In this document: positions 33,067 to 44,377 of the stretch, one piece after another
Layout of the letters: each line of letters starts with the position of its first letter
How positions within the stretch are numbered: the first letter of the stretch is position 1
The notes under the pieces: model-generated
The model's database searches: none
What the model was told of the DNA's origin: nothing
What the model saw: only the letters and a program-made list of their open reading frames with translations
DNA from: Agapanthus africanus
Lineage: Eukaryota > Streptophyta > Magnoliopsida > Asparagales > Amaryllidaceae
Assembly: GCA_030015575.1 (NCBI GenBank)
Contig: CM057342.1
Location: 260,734,867-260,798,866 of the forward strand
Length of the DNA: 64,000 nucleotides
Direction: 5' to 3'
Position numbers and translations under genes: made by a program

Positions 33067-35295
33067 TGTTAGTTATATGTATGCCCTAGAGGCCATTACT
33101 GTACATATGATGTATATTGTAGTGGATGCTAGGACGTATATAGGGAGGACTTTCTTGCTCGACATGATAGTATGCTATCTGGTTGCTCTTTACCTTAACG
33201 TGTACACTGATTGTCTCTCTGTTACATGTTGGTAAAGCCCTTAGGATGTGTACTTGATTACCTGGACTATGATGCGGATCATACTAGTGGGGACATGGTA
33301 GTCCATAAGTACATCCTTCAAAGTCCCTAGTCGTGGGTGTATCGAGATGGGGCATCAATATACCAGAGTAGACTAGCGCATACCTTCTCGACCCATACAG
33401 ATGGGCGATGGATGATCCCATATCCATTGGTGTTTGACATCAGAGATGATATACGGGTGCTCAGTGGAGACTGGGTACACAGGACGGACTCGCCGAGAAC
33501 TCCCAGATGGTATTATACCTTACGTCAGATGGCAGTTCTCTGGTGACACTGGTACAGAGTAGTCTGTTGACCCGAGATCGTCATAGAGTCTTGTATGGTT
33601 CCCACTGTGCTTTGATTTCCACCTTACCACATCCAAGAGGGCGTGCAAAACGGTGGCTTTTGGGTACAGTCCCAAATCACATGGAGGCAATGAGCGATAG
33701 GAGGGGATTCGTCTCTCCCGGTATAGGGGGTTGATGTTGCGCTGTGTTCGATTGGCTATAACCGGAAATCCCTGGCCAGGGTTGCTGAGATTTACTGGTA
33801 AGTGTTACCAGTAGTATCTCGAACTGTTATAGACCTCATATCGACACGACTTATCGAGCTATTGGGGTCTGACGTTCACCACCCCTAGGCGAGATATGCG
33901 ACATATCAGACGAACAGACCGGACTGTACGGTAAGTGTCACTGGTTGGATTCACTGGAGTGTAAGCGGGCTTGCTCGTCGATCTTCTGATCGTTCAATAC
34001 CCGGGTGGCCGTTACGTTTAGCAGACCGCTTGCGGCTTGTGGGTGTTTGATATGATCATCACCTGCTGCCGGCGTATTGACGAGTCTTTAGAGTCCTACA
34101 CAGAGGTTTCCTGGCTCAAGCGAAACGAAATAGGAGCGCATATGAGATATGTGCGGGACCGAGAATAATGCGTGTATGTGATATCGTATTCTATTCTCGC
34201 GATGAATGTATCGATTGGTTGTATGCGATATAACCTAGTTATCGAATCAAGTATTGATTCGATAAGCCGATACATTGGATACTAGTCGGTTATATGCGAT
34301 ATGACCGGATCGTTACATCAAGTGTTGATTTAATGATTTAATGTATAATTATATATTTGATATATTACTTTGCATTAACTAGTATTGGTTCACTTTAAAT
34401 GGATTTTCTCACTTGGATGTACAAGTTGTATATGTGATATACTTTTTGTGCAAATGATTGTATCATGTTTGATGATACATGTTTACTTGGTTAAGTGTAA
34501 AGAATAAACCATGGTTAAACTAATGATTAGAGTTTTGTTTATCCATTACTTATTTATTCATTCATTTATTTGTTTATTCTTTTTGGAAAATAAATTGCAT
34601 GAAAAGAAAATGGTGGCTTGATTTGTATTCTAGTTGAAGCTTCATGAAGTTTTGACCTAAGTGACCATTTTTGTCTCATGCTTAACCCTAACCATTGACC
34701 TAACCCTAGTTTATTCTCTACACTTGACCATGGTTTGATTATGATAAGTAATCATTTTATTATTCTTTTGATATACTTATCATAACATTTTTCTTCTTCT
34801 TCTTCTTCATCTTCAACATGAAGAAACCTTGGACCATCAATGGTGATTGATGAAAAAGAGTGAGAAATCCAATTCTAAAGTCTACCCACTCCCTATTTCT
34901 TCATCCTCTATCTCTTGCCAAGTAGTAGAGTGTGTTTTCTTCACAAGTTTCATGACTTGGTGAAGTTGGAGCTTGATCTAGTGATGCCTCGACGTAGATC
35001 ATCTTCGGCATCGTAGTCGATGACCTAACCCATCCATTCTCCGATGAAGCCGATACTGGAGTCCAAGATTCGATTTGGACAGCGAGGAGACATCATCACG
35101 GAGCTTTGGAGGTGGAGCACCGGATCTACAAAGGTTGTATTTCCGTTTACACTTTAGTTAAGTTGTTAACTAGCTCGTAGATTCGCCTAAACTCTAGTTA
35201 ACGATCCGTATTAGGTTTTCTCGGCACTTGTAAAATTAGAAATTGGCATGGTTGATGCCTTGTGAGACCTCTTGAGAGTGCCTAGGAACCCTACA
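33067..35295 (+). repeat. 3' LTR of Copia-D
   Basis: 2229 bp, same length as the 5' LTR and about 98.8% identical by eye (about 27 differences). Followed by GAGTG (35296-35300) and the rest of LTR C. Confidence 0.92.
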
Positions 35296-35300
35296 GAGTG

Positions 35301-36784
35301 CTGCTGGTAAGAGTTATCAGTAGTTTCTCGACCCGTTATGAGCCTCACATCGACACGATTTATCGGTTACTGGGGTCTGACGTATACCACTCCTAGACTA
35401 GATATGCAACATATCAGACGAAGAGACCGGACTATACGGGAGTGTTACTGTTTGGATTCATAGGAGAATGTATAGGCTTGCTTGTTGATCTTTAGATCGC
35501 TCAATACCTGGGTGGATGTTACGTTTAGCTGACCGCTTGCTGCTTGTAGGTATTTGATATGATCATCACCTACAGTCGGCGTATTGACGATTCTTTAGAG
35601 TCCTACACAGAGGTTTCCTGGCTCAGGCAAAACGGAGTAGGAGCACATATGTGATATGTGCTGGACCGAGAATAATACGATATGAGATACCGTATTCTAT
35701 TCTCGCGATATGAGATATCGACCGGGTATATGTGATATGACCGGGTCATCGGATCAAGTGTTGATTCGATGAAATGGTACATGTTATATTAGTCGGTTAT
35801 ATGTAATATAGCCGGGTTATCGGATCAAGTGTTGATTCGATAATTTAATGTATAATTATATGTGTGATATATTACGTTACGTTAACTAATATAAGCTCGC
35901 TTTATTGATTCATTTTCTTACGAGATAATACATTGATATATATGCGATATATGTTAATTGTATTATTTTCTATTGTTACAAAATATATTGTATATGTGAT
36001 ATATAATATTGTAACATGTTAGGGTTACAAATTTAACAATGGTTTAGGGTTTAAACTTGGTTAGGGTTTGGATTAGGGTTAGCTTTTGCATGAAGCTTCC
36101 ATGGAGCTTCATGAAGCTTTGACTTTGTCTTTGGCTTGATATTTTGTGAAGATATTATATTAACCCAATCCAAACCATTAACTCTAGTTAACTCTCTACA
36201 AGGGTTAGCTTCTTCATGCTTAACCCTTGGTTAGATTTGTAACCACTACAATAATTCATTATTCATCACAAAAGGATTAGCTCATTTTTCTTCTTCTTTT
36301 TCCTTAGTTGAAAAGCTTCACTAGCTTTTGTGTTTGTGGTGAATAAAAGTGAGAATTTGAAAACAAAAGAGAGCAATATTCCTACTTCATCATCCTCATG
36401 TATTCTAGCCACTTAGATTAGGGTGTTCACTTCTCTAATAAGTTCTTTAGTGAAGTGTAAGCTTGGGTTAGAGATTCTTCAAGGTAGATCATCTTAGATC
36501 ATGAAGACTTCAAGCAAGATGCATCATTCACCTCTTGAAGCCTCATGAGAGTCAGAGTTCTTGATGATCGTAGCGAAGGGACCTCAACACGGAGCTTATG
36601 AAGCAAAGGAGCAGACTACAAATGTTGTAATTCCTCACTTTTAGTTGTAAATATGTTTACTTGCATGTTTAACCCTAATAATCTAGCAAAGATCCCGGCT
36701 TTGGATTGTTCGGCACGTCTAAAATTTTATTCGGGCATGGTTGATGCCTTATAGACCTTCATAAGAGTGCCTAGGAACCCTACA
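35301..36784 (+). mobile_element. Solo Copia LTR C, right part
   Basis: Continues LTR C from CTGCTGGTAAGAG to CCCTACA. Two consecutive near-copies of a roughly 78-bp unit lie at about 35724-35845, each with a palindrome of the form ATCGGATCAA-GTG-TTGATTCGAT next to a TATATGTGATAT-like motif and CCGGGTTATC. No coding content. Confidence 0.85.
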
Positions 36785-36789
36785 TTAGT

Positions 36790-38775
36790 GAGTGTTTGCA
36801 AGACCTTAGAGAGTGTTTTATTTGCCAAGACCAGTTACAATAATCCAAAACACGAACTTTGAAATTGGCCGATATTGTATTTTGTGGAATTTGTGTTAGG
36901 ATATTAAGATCTGCTATTACCCCGAAACCCTAATAATTATTTAGCGATCACAGAAAGACGTGCAGGCAACCAGGAACCTACCCTAGAAACCCGAGCCCAT
37001 TTCCTTCTATCATGGCCGCAGATTTAATGCTTGTGGCCACAAATTGCTGCCACATTAGGGTGAAAAGTGGTGATATTTGGTTAGTGGCATTGTTATCTGA
37101 TATCTAGAGCAACCCCATATGCAAAATTGGCTAATTTTATCTGAGTTAAAATCTGGGAGTGATTTCTCATGTTGCTGGATTTCGTTTTCCGATTCTGAAA
37201 ACTTGGTTTTGATATTTGATTTTGATTCCGTCGTTGGACGTTTGTACGTCAACGGACGAGGGTTATTTGGTTGCTTTTGCATGCGTAAGCTATAGGTTCT
37301 AATCTATAAGTGTTTCGTGTGCCGTATCGGTTTTCGAATATTGGTTTTAATTGCATTTCGATATGTGTATTGATTGTAGGTACCTTCGCGTGGACTTCCG
37401 AGACGACGAAGCACATCGACTTCGGCTAAGCGAGGAGTTTAGCAGGTGAGTAGATTTATATCTACGGGGGAAGTCGGGTGGATGGCGTATAGCACCCCGC
37501 AACCATTGATATGGAAGATTATGTTATGAGTTATAAATATGATAAAGTTGACGCTAATGGATATATTGCTTGAGAATATGAAATGAGAAGTGAATCATGA
37601 GAAGTATGAATTGAAAGAGAATAAGTATGAGTTGATAATGGTATGATATGAGATGGATATGAAGGCCGATCTGAGTATGCGGCGCCTGAGATGAGATAGA
37701 TATGAGGGCCGATCTGAGTATGCGGCACCTGAGATATGGGGATTTACGTGTCGATGCTGGACACGAGTTTTCATGATGTTTCGAGTGTCGATGTTGGACA
37801 CTCAGGTTCCATAATTTTGATGTGTCATTGATGGACACACGTGGTAGATATCCTCATATATATATACAGGCATATGTTTTCATGATGTTTCGAGTGTCGG
37901 TGTGGGACACTCTGGTTCCATGGTATTGTTTGTGTCGTTGATGAACACGTGGATGATATCCACAGGCATATAGGCATATGATGTCGGATGTTATTTATAT
38001 ATGTCATTGCATTGACCCGATTGTTGACATATATGCATTTGTGGTCACCCTAGATATCATAGTATTACCTTCAGGATCTAGTGACCTAGGAAATCGTTGT
38101 TTTATTCGATTTCTATCTACTGACGTTTTCTACTCACGAGTTGGCAACTCACCCCCATTGTACCACAGTTCTTGCAGGTTTGACCGCTTGGGATCAGTTG
38201 CGGTTTCGCTGGCACACAGCTTCTTCCAGGGTGCTTTGCTTTGGTAGGTGGGACACACATGTTGGATCGTGCCCACTCTCGTACTTTATATTCCGTTGTA
38301 TCTAGATAAACTCGATCAGATCAGATCAAATCAGAGACTAGAATTTGTATATTGGTAGACCTAGTCAGACTTGGGTATTGTGCGAGACTTTTAGCGATGG
38401 GTTTATGTTCGCTTCATGAGTTTTGATGTCTTGCTTCTTTATTTTTTCTTTCTGGGTTGATTCTTCGCCGTTTATATATATATATATATGTTGTTGCGTG
38501 GTTGTGATTCTGCCTGTTGGCGAAGAGCTAGCTCCCGCTTGGGGATGCCTATATATTGTTGTGTATATGTTTTTGGATCAAAATACACAAGGGAGGTGCT
38601 GCCCAAATTTTAAAGAAAAACATGATTCATTATACCTTTATTTCAAAACTGCACCCCCGCTATTTTCCGCAAAAAGGTTTAGATTTTCTGGGCTTCGGCT
38701 TACTTGATTTACGTTACGCCTTTAGACGTTGCGTAATTTAAGTGCCGGTCACGTGCTAAATTACGGGTCGTGACA
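36790..38775 (+). mobile_element. Solo gypsy LTR B, right part
   Basis: Continues LTR B, aligning with gypsy H LTRs (CCGCAGAT, GTAGATTATATCTACGGGGGAAGTCGGGTGG, CACGAGTTGGCAACTCACCCC and the end CGGGTCGTGACA blocks). It ends at 38775 with TSD GATAT (38776-38780). Distinct features are a 37-bp direct duplication near 37659-37735 and the hairpin array at 37747-37956. The LTR totals about 2.86 kb, shorter than the 4.2 kb of H. Confidence 0.85.
37747..37956 (+). repeat. Array of five GTGTC/GACAC hairpins in LTR B
   Basis: Five short palindromes with 7-nt loops: CGTGTC-gatgctg-GACACG, GAGTGTC-gatgttg-GACACTC, TGTGTC-attgatg-GACACA, GAGTGTC-ggtgtgg-GACACTC, and GTGTC-gttgatg-AACAC. Two of them sit in longer near-repeats beginning TTCATGATGTTTCGAG. 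In gypsy H LTRs the single equivalent is GTGCC-gatgcta-GGCAC, a compensated change. Confidence 0.65.
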
Positions 38776-38780
38776 GATAT

Positions 38781-38841
38781 GCATGGCGAAAGACCCTTCC
38801 GGCCAATAAATGGCCGATTCCTCAAAAAGTACTACGCTTGA
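38781..38841 (+). pseudogene. Tat-lineage integrase, segment 3 of 3 (C-terminus)
   Basis: Joined in frame across the TSD to segment 2: HGERPFRPINGRFLKKYYA and stop TGA at 38839-38841. The PING...LKKYY ending is the usual C-terminus of Tat-type polyproteins (family knowledge). Confidence 0.88.
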
Positions 38842-40354
38842 AGAGTCAAGACTTAGGTCAATGATAGACGACGACGCTTGTGTCCGCGCTATCTTCATGA
38901 GTCAGAACTCTGAGAGTAGTATCAAAAAAAAAAACTTCGCCTCAAACATGGCGACAACAAACCGGGATGTCCCTAAACTAACAATGGACCGAGATGTCCC
39001 TAAACTAACAATAAACCGAAACGTCCTTGAACTAATGTTGAACCGAGATGTCCTTAAACAAATATTCGTCCCCAAAATGTGAATGTTGGACCGAAAAGTC
39101 CTTAAACTAAAAATTCATCTCAAACATGGCAATAATGGACCGGAACGTCTCTAAACTAGCGCATCTCCCTAAATACGGCGATATGCTCTCTTGAGATCTA
39201 TATTGCAATCGAAGTCCTAGCAGCAAAGGTTGCAACTCAAATCCCACTGGCTGCACAGCTACACCAGCAATGGAGCCACCCTAAGTCCCACCGACAAGCA
39301 GATGGGCACCTGCGGCGAAAATACTCTCAGGAATTCCATCGTTAAAAAATCACCTGTGTGGGATCCTTACGATTCATAATGGATCAACACACTTATGAGT
39401 CCCCACGATTCCTAAGGAAAAATTACACTTACGGGAACCTTACGACTCGTAAGGAGAATTTCCCCCTATGAGACCCTCACGGCTCATAGGATTCAAAAGC
39501 CATAAGTTACAGAGGTCTAAGCCAGTTCTTAAGCCATCAAAAACACTTTTGCCCTACAGGCGGTCCTATATTGACTGTTGTATACAATCCACGGGCATAA
39601 ATAAATATATCCCTCACTAAGTTCCACCAATGACGAGAAATGTCCCCATATGGTGAACGACACTTGTAAGTCCTCGCGACTTATAAGGAGAAAACACTCT
39701 TGGAAGATCCTTACGACTTACAAAAGAATCACTCAGGAATCCCCACGATTCCTAAGGAGAAAATACACTTACGAGATCCTCACGACTCGTAGGGAGAAAC
39801 ACCTTTATGAGACCCTTATGGCTCATAAAGTCAAAAAGCCTTAGTCGACAGGATCCTAATCCTGTTTGCCAAGCCACTTTTGTCCAAATTAATAAATGCA
39901 AATGATGATTCGCTCCTGGCAATATCCCAGTTGAAGCAATGCTGATGCCTAAATAGGTATCAAATTTCAAGTCCTCTCATGGCAAATGATGATTCGCTCA
40001 TGGAAATATTCCAGTTGCAACGATACTGATGCCACAATGGGTATCAGGACCAAGTCCCCAACTCGCGACAAAAATCAGCGAGCAAAAAATATGCATATAA
40101 AAAAAGCCGAAATGATTGGGCAACTCGCAATAAAAAGCAGCGAGTAAATAAAAAAATAGCCGAAATGATTGGGCACCGCGAAAAATAGCCGAAATGATTG
40201 GGCAATCGCAACTTTCGCTATATGAAAAGTTGAAAAGATAGAGCATTGCGGAAATAAAAAATAAAACAAAATAAAAATTCCTCTGCCCTGCATGTAGGTC
40301 CATATTGACTCTTGTATTTGATCTATGGCCACAAATGAAAGAAAGAGACCATAT
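38842..40354 (+). repeat. Tat element 3' region with several tandem repeat blocks, first part
   Basis: Non-coding region after the integrase stop. Block 1 (about 38961-39160): 27-bp units of the form ACCGAGATGTCCCTAAACTA. Block 2 (about 39350-39845): units with CTTACGAG...CACGACTCGTAAGGAGAA that form small hairpins. Block 3 (39899-40065): two units of about 83 bp starting GCAAATGATGATTCGCTC. Block 4 (about 40105-40205): AGCCGAAATGATTGGGCA three times. Tat-lineage elements are known for long 3' regions with such repeats (Macas and colleagues' work on hypervariable 3' UTRs). Interrupted by Copia-G at 40354. Confidence 0.75.
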
Positions 40355-42349
40355 TGTTAGTGATATATGCCCTAGAGGCCATTATTGTATAGTACTAATT
40401 TGTATATTACATTTTGGAAGCTTGGGATATACACGGATTTTATGACAGTCTTGTTCAAAATGGTAGTATGCTACTTGGTTTGTTTCTATCTTAATATGTG
40501 TATATGTTTCTTTTAACGTATCGCTAATACATATTGGTAGAGCCCTTAAGATCTTTGCTTGACTACCAGCGTTGTGATGGCAGTCATACTAGTGAGGCTG
40601 GGTAGTCTATAAGCACATCCTTATACAGGTCCCTAGTCGTAGGATTATCGAGACAGGGCATCGATACTCCAGAGTATACTAGTGTATACGCTTCTCATCC
40701 CAGCAGGGGAGATGGCCTGTCCTAAAGCCATTAGTACGTCGTACTGGAGATAGTATGCAGGTGCTCATTGGATTATGAGTTACACTGGCCAGACTCGTAG
40801 GGAAATGCTGGTTGGTACTATACCTATCGTCAGGGAGCAGTTCCCAGGTGACATGAGTACAGCATAGTCCGTTGACTTGACACTGTTATTTTGCCTCGAG
40901 TGTGTTCCCACTGTTCTTAGATTACTACCCTACCACGGTTCTATTGAGTCGTGCAAACAGGTAGTAGTTGGGTGCAGTCCCAAAGCACTTGGAGGCAGTG
41001 GTGGTTAGATAGGATTTGTCTCTCCCGGTATTGGGGGTTGATATTGCACTGTGTTCGGAAAGCCATTACACAAAGTCTCTGGCCAGGGCAAGCGAGATTT
41101 ACTGGTAGGTATTCCAGTAGTTTCTCAGGGTGTTTTGGGCTACACTCCGGCATGACTTATTGCGCTATTAGGGGTCTGACGGTTACCGCCCCCCTAAGCC
41201 CGATATATGATACTCTTAGACGAACAGACCGGACTGTACGGAGATTGTCACAGATATGCTTAGTAGGAGTTCGGATGAGTTTACTCATCGGCCTTCTTAT
41301 CGACAAATACCTGGGTAGCCGTTACGTACAGTTAGTACCACAGACGTGCTTGTGGTTAAACCCACTGCCAGCGTAGTGTCGAGTCTTTAGAGTCCCACAC
41401 AGAGGGTTTCCCTGCTTCGGGCAAAACGATGTAGAGGTCTTATGGTTTTACGACAGGGTTCAAACATATACGTGTACTTGTGAACGCATCATGTTGGGAC
41501 AGATAATACTAGTGTGCTTTGGTTTAAGCCGGATCCTTGTATTAGATTATCGGATTATTTTCGTCTCATTGTATTCGTATTTTTTCGGAATACGGATACG
41601 GGTATGTAAATACGGTGAGGGGTATTCTTGTAATTTGTTCAAGAATGCTTCTTGAAGATGCCACCTCATTACTTGTATTACCATTTATGTTAAATAGATT
41701 AATGAGGTGGAGGCATGAGGTGTTAAGTAATTATGAATGAAGCATGGCTACTTGGTGACTCTTGATGGCTATTGAGGCAAGGTGGCACTTAGATATCATG
41801 TGTGAGGCTAGGTGTCACTTGGAGATTATTGTGAGATATTACGGCATGCCTCATATCTATCACAATTAGCCATTATTCTTTTCATCATAACAAATACACT
41901 CTCTCTCCTCAAGCATTCTCATATTCTTTCTCAAATCCTAACTTGTCTCATGTGTTGAGAAACCTAGGGTTAATGAGACTAAACTATCCATAATCACTCT
42001 CTACATCCTCTAGGTCACTTAGATTAGTACTCTAGGTACCTTAGTTACCTCATCTTAGAGGTAGGAGCTCAAAGTAGACACTCTCAGATGGATCTTCTTC
42101 GACTCGAGAAGGTCGATGAGAAGGCGTGATCCATACACACTCTAAGGAGCTCACATAGAGGAGGAGGAGTACAAGAAGAAGTAGGACCAGTTGCTTGAGG
42201 TATAACTTTCTTACATAGTAGTTAAACCTCTCTAGTTAGGGTTTAGTATCGATCATGGTGTTTAGTCGATGTTGCGATGAATATTAAAATTGTTTTTTGC
42301 AAATTCTGCCTCCCCGCGAAATCCGCGGGGTGCATGACATCGACTTACA
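40355..42349 (+). repeat. 5' LTR of Copia-G
   Basis: TGTTAGTGATATATGCCC to CGACTTACA. LTR hairpin at 40924-40965: ACTACC (40924-40929) with GGTAGT (40960-40965); inner CACGGTTC (40934-40941) with GAGTCGTG (40946-40953), with G-T pairs. Confidence 0.9.
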
Positions 42350-42350
42350 G

Positions 42351-42362
42351 TGGTATCAGAGC
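42351..42362 (+). other. Primer-binding site of Copia-G
   Basis: TGGTATCAGAGC one base after the LTR end. Confidence 0.9.
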
Positions 42363-44377
42363 CTACTAAACTATTACTAGCTAGTTAGCAAAGTGTTAGA
42401 AATTCGATCGATGAAGAAATCCCAAAATCACGTTCGAAAACCATGTTTTCTGTCGAATTTTAAAACTGGTCTTAAATTTTTTTCAGAAGCCTTAAAAATA
42501 TGTGCAAGGTTTTCTATGAACACTGGAGAAATTTGGGTTCCTGATTCCCCAAGACTGCCGCGGAAACGCGGCCAAGCCAATGGCGACTCAATCCGAGTTT
42601 CTACAGTGTTTCTATTTTTGTGAATTGAGATTTTGGAAATATTTTATTTCTGCCCAGTATTGTTTGTGTACAGCATTGTTCATGGGGTAGACTCAAATTT
42701 GGTTTATCGATCGAAATTCTAAGTTATTTGCTAATTGGATTTTCTGTGTTTGATATATGTGCTGAACGTCTGCTAATCGCTATATGTCGATTAGTGGGGG
42801 TTGCACATATCTGTGATGTTGGTTTGTGGATATGAACTTTATTGGATCGTCATGGATGAATAGCCGGGGATGTGAGATGAGTGTTTTATCTTTCATTCGA
42901 TATAAATTGTAAAGTGATGTAATCTTATTTTGCGGGGCATATCCGGGTTGAGGTTGTAGCCACTGTTGTATTATTTCTTTTACTGTTTTCTGCTCCTAGG
43001 ATAGACCCAAGGTGGGGTGCACAAACTACCGAGTTCTTGAAGTGCCGAGTGACCTACTCATTTTACTGAAGGAGGTTGCTTCACTTCGGGAATTTGGCGG
43101 GTAGTGTGCCGCACCCGTAGGTGTCTAGGGTAGGGTTTTTGCTATTCATCACGACCGTGGAATCCGTCTTTCGTTACAGGCTTAAACGAAATGCGGAATT
43201 CCTAGAATATCCAATATGTTCATCTGTGATATGGAATGCCTATTATTGCGTGAAATGAATGTATATTCTATATATGTTATATAGTAGACGTTGCTTATGT
43301 TTGGCACCCGCGCTAGTCCAGCCCCCGCTCTGGCGTTAGTTAAGTAACCTAACGGTATAAGACAGGGCCCAGTGGCGAATGCGGGTGGCATAAGCGTACG
43401 CTGTATTGTCATTTTTTTCTGCAATGGTAGGTTAATTGATGAGACTGCATTATTAATGCAAAGCAAACAAACCAAAGCTGAATCATTAGAACAATTTTAA
43501 AACCATTCGGTTTTTTTTTCAAAAAGCAAACTTTTAAATGCGGAGCCTAAACCACTTCTTTAAAAGCTATCAGGTTTCTTCGATTTTATCAAGTTCACTA
43601 CGTTCACGGTTTCGCCAAAACCAGCCGTAGCCCTCCGTCATTTCAGAAGAATATTCAGTAGTATTCAAGCTATGTATTTTGATCTTCGCCAAGGCATAGT
43701 GATTGGTAGCTGCTGGATATTCATCTGTTGCATAGATAGATGCGTTGGTTTGGGACAGTCGTACTACTATTTTGGCCTTCGTCAAGCGTATGTACGGGTG
43801 GGTTCAAATTAACCTGGATAATGACGGGTAGAATTTGACATATGACTTATGATATGTTGGCCTTCGTCAAGATCATAAGAGCATGGGACAAAAATCCACA
43901 TCGGGAATTTCTAAAGAAACTGAAACTTGCTAGTGTTGCATACCATTTGGAGTGTGATAATTTTGGTAGGATTCCTTCAAGATTATCAAACAATGATATT
44001 TGGATCCCGATCCTACTATGAGTATCCGCTACTCCTCAGGAGATTTTTTCACTAAACGATCAATGCTATAAACCAAGTAGGTGTCTAGAACGGTGTTAGC
44101 GGGGCTACGCCTCCAGAGAAAAGAGGTTATGTTATTAAGGATCTTCGCGAAAGCGTTGGAAAACCTCCCTCGAAGTACCAACACCAGCCTGGCTGAAAGG
44201 TTAAGCAAGTATTGTAGGGTGAGATTAATCCTGACTAATTCTTCTTTTATGGTTTGAGGAAGGATTCGAGAAACAGTGGGAGCCATCCTGTTTAGATAAA
44301 CTAAAAACCAATCTAAACTTCCAAGAGCATCATGCTAAAGTGTTTCTTCTCTCTCTCTCCTATTTGTAGCGACCAAG
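42363..44377 (+). other. Copia-G leader
   Basis: 2.0 kb. The post-PBS hairpin is internally shortened: the left GC arm (42557-42577) has no good partner, but outer arms AACACTG (near 42519) and CAGTGTT (near 42604) remain. CCGT-type hairpin 43161-43199 with TTTCGTT/AACGAAA; CGTTAG/CTAACG near 43334-43355; stem-loops CTATG/CATAG (43670-43699), closing stem GTTGGTTTG/CAAATTAAC, and CTTATGAT/ATCATAAG (43846-43879, perfect 8 bp). Pyrimidine tract ends TTGTAG at 44369. Lacks the 131-nt module. Confidence 0.75.

Larger units (their letters stand above)
13157..35295 (+). mobile_element. Copia-D: non-autonomous Copia element carrying two insertions
   Basis: 5' LTR 13157-15385, leader 15399-17744, Copia-E (17745-27502), leader 27508-27796, solo LTR F (27797-29725), leader 29731-30241, gag-pol remnant 30242-33047, 3' LTR 33067-35295, TSD GAGTG. 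Both LTRs are 2229 bp and differ at about 27 positions with no indel by my count. The coding part is about 2.8 kb instead of 3.9 kb and full of stops. It inserted into solo LTR C. Confidence 0.9.
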
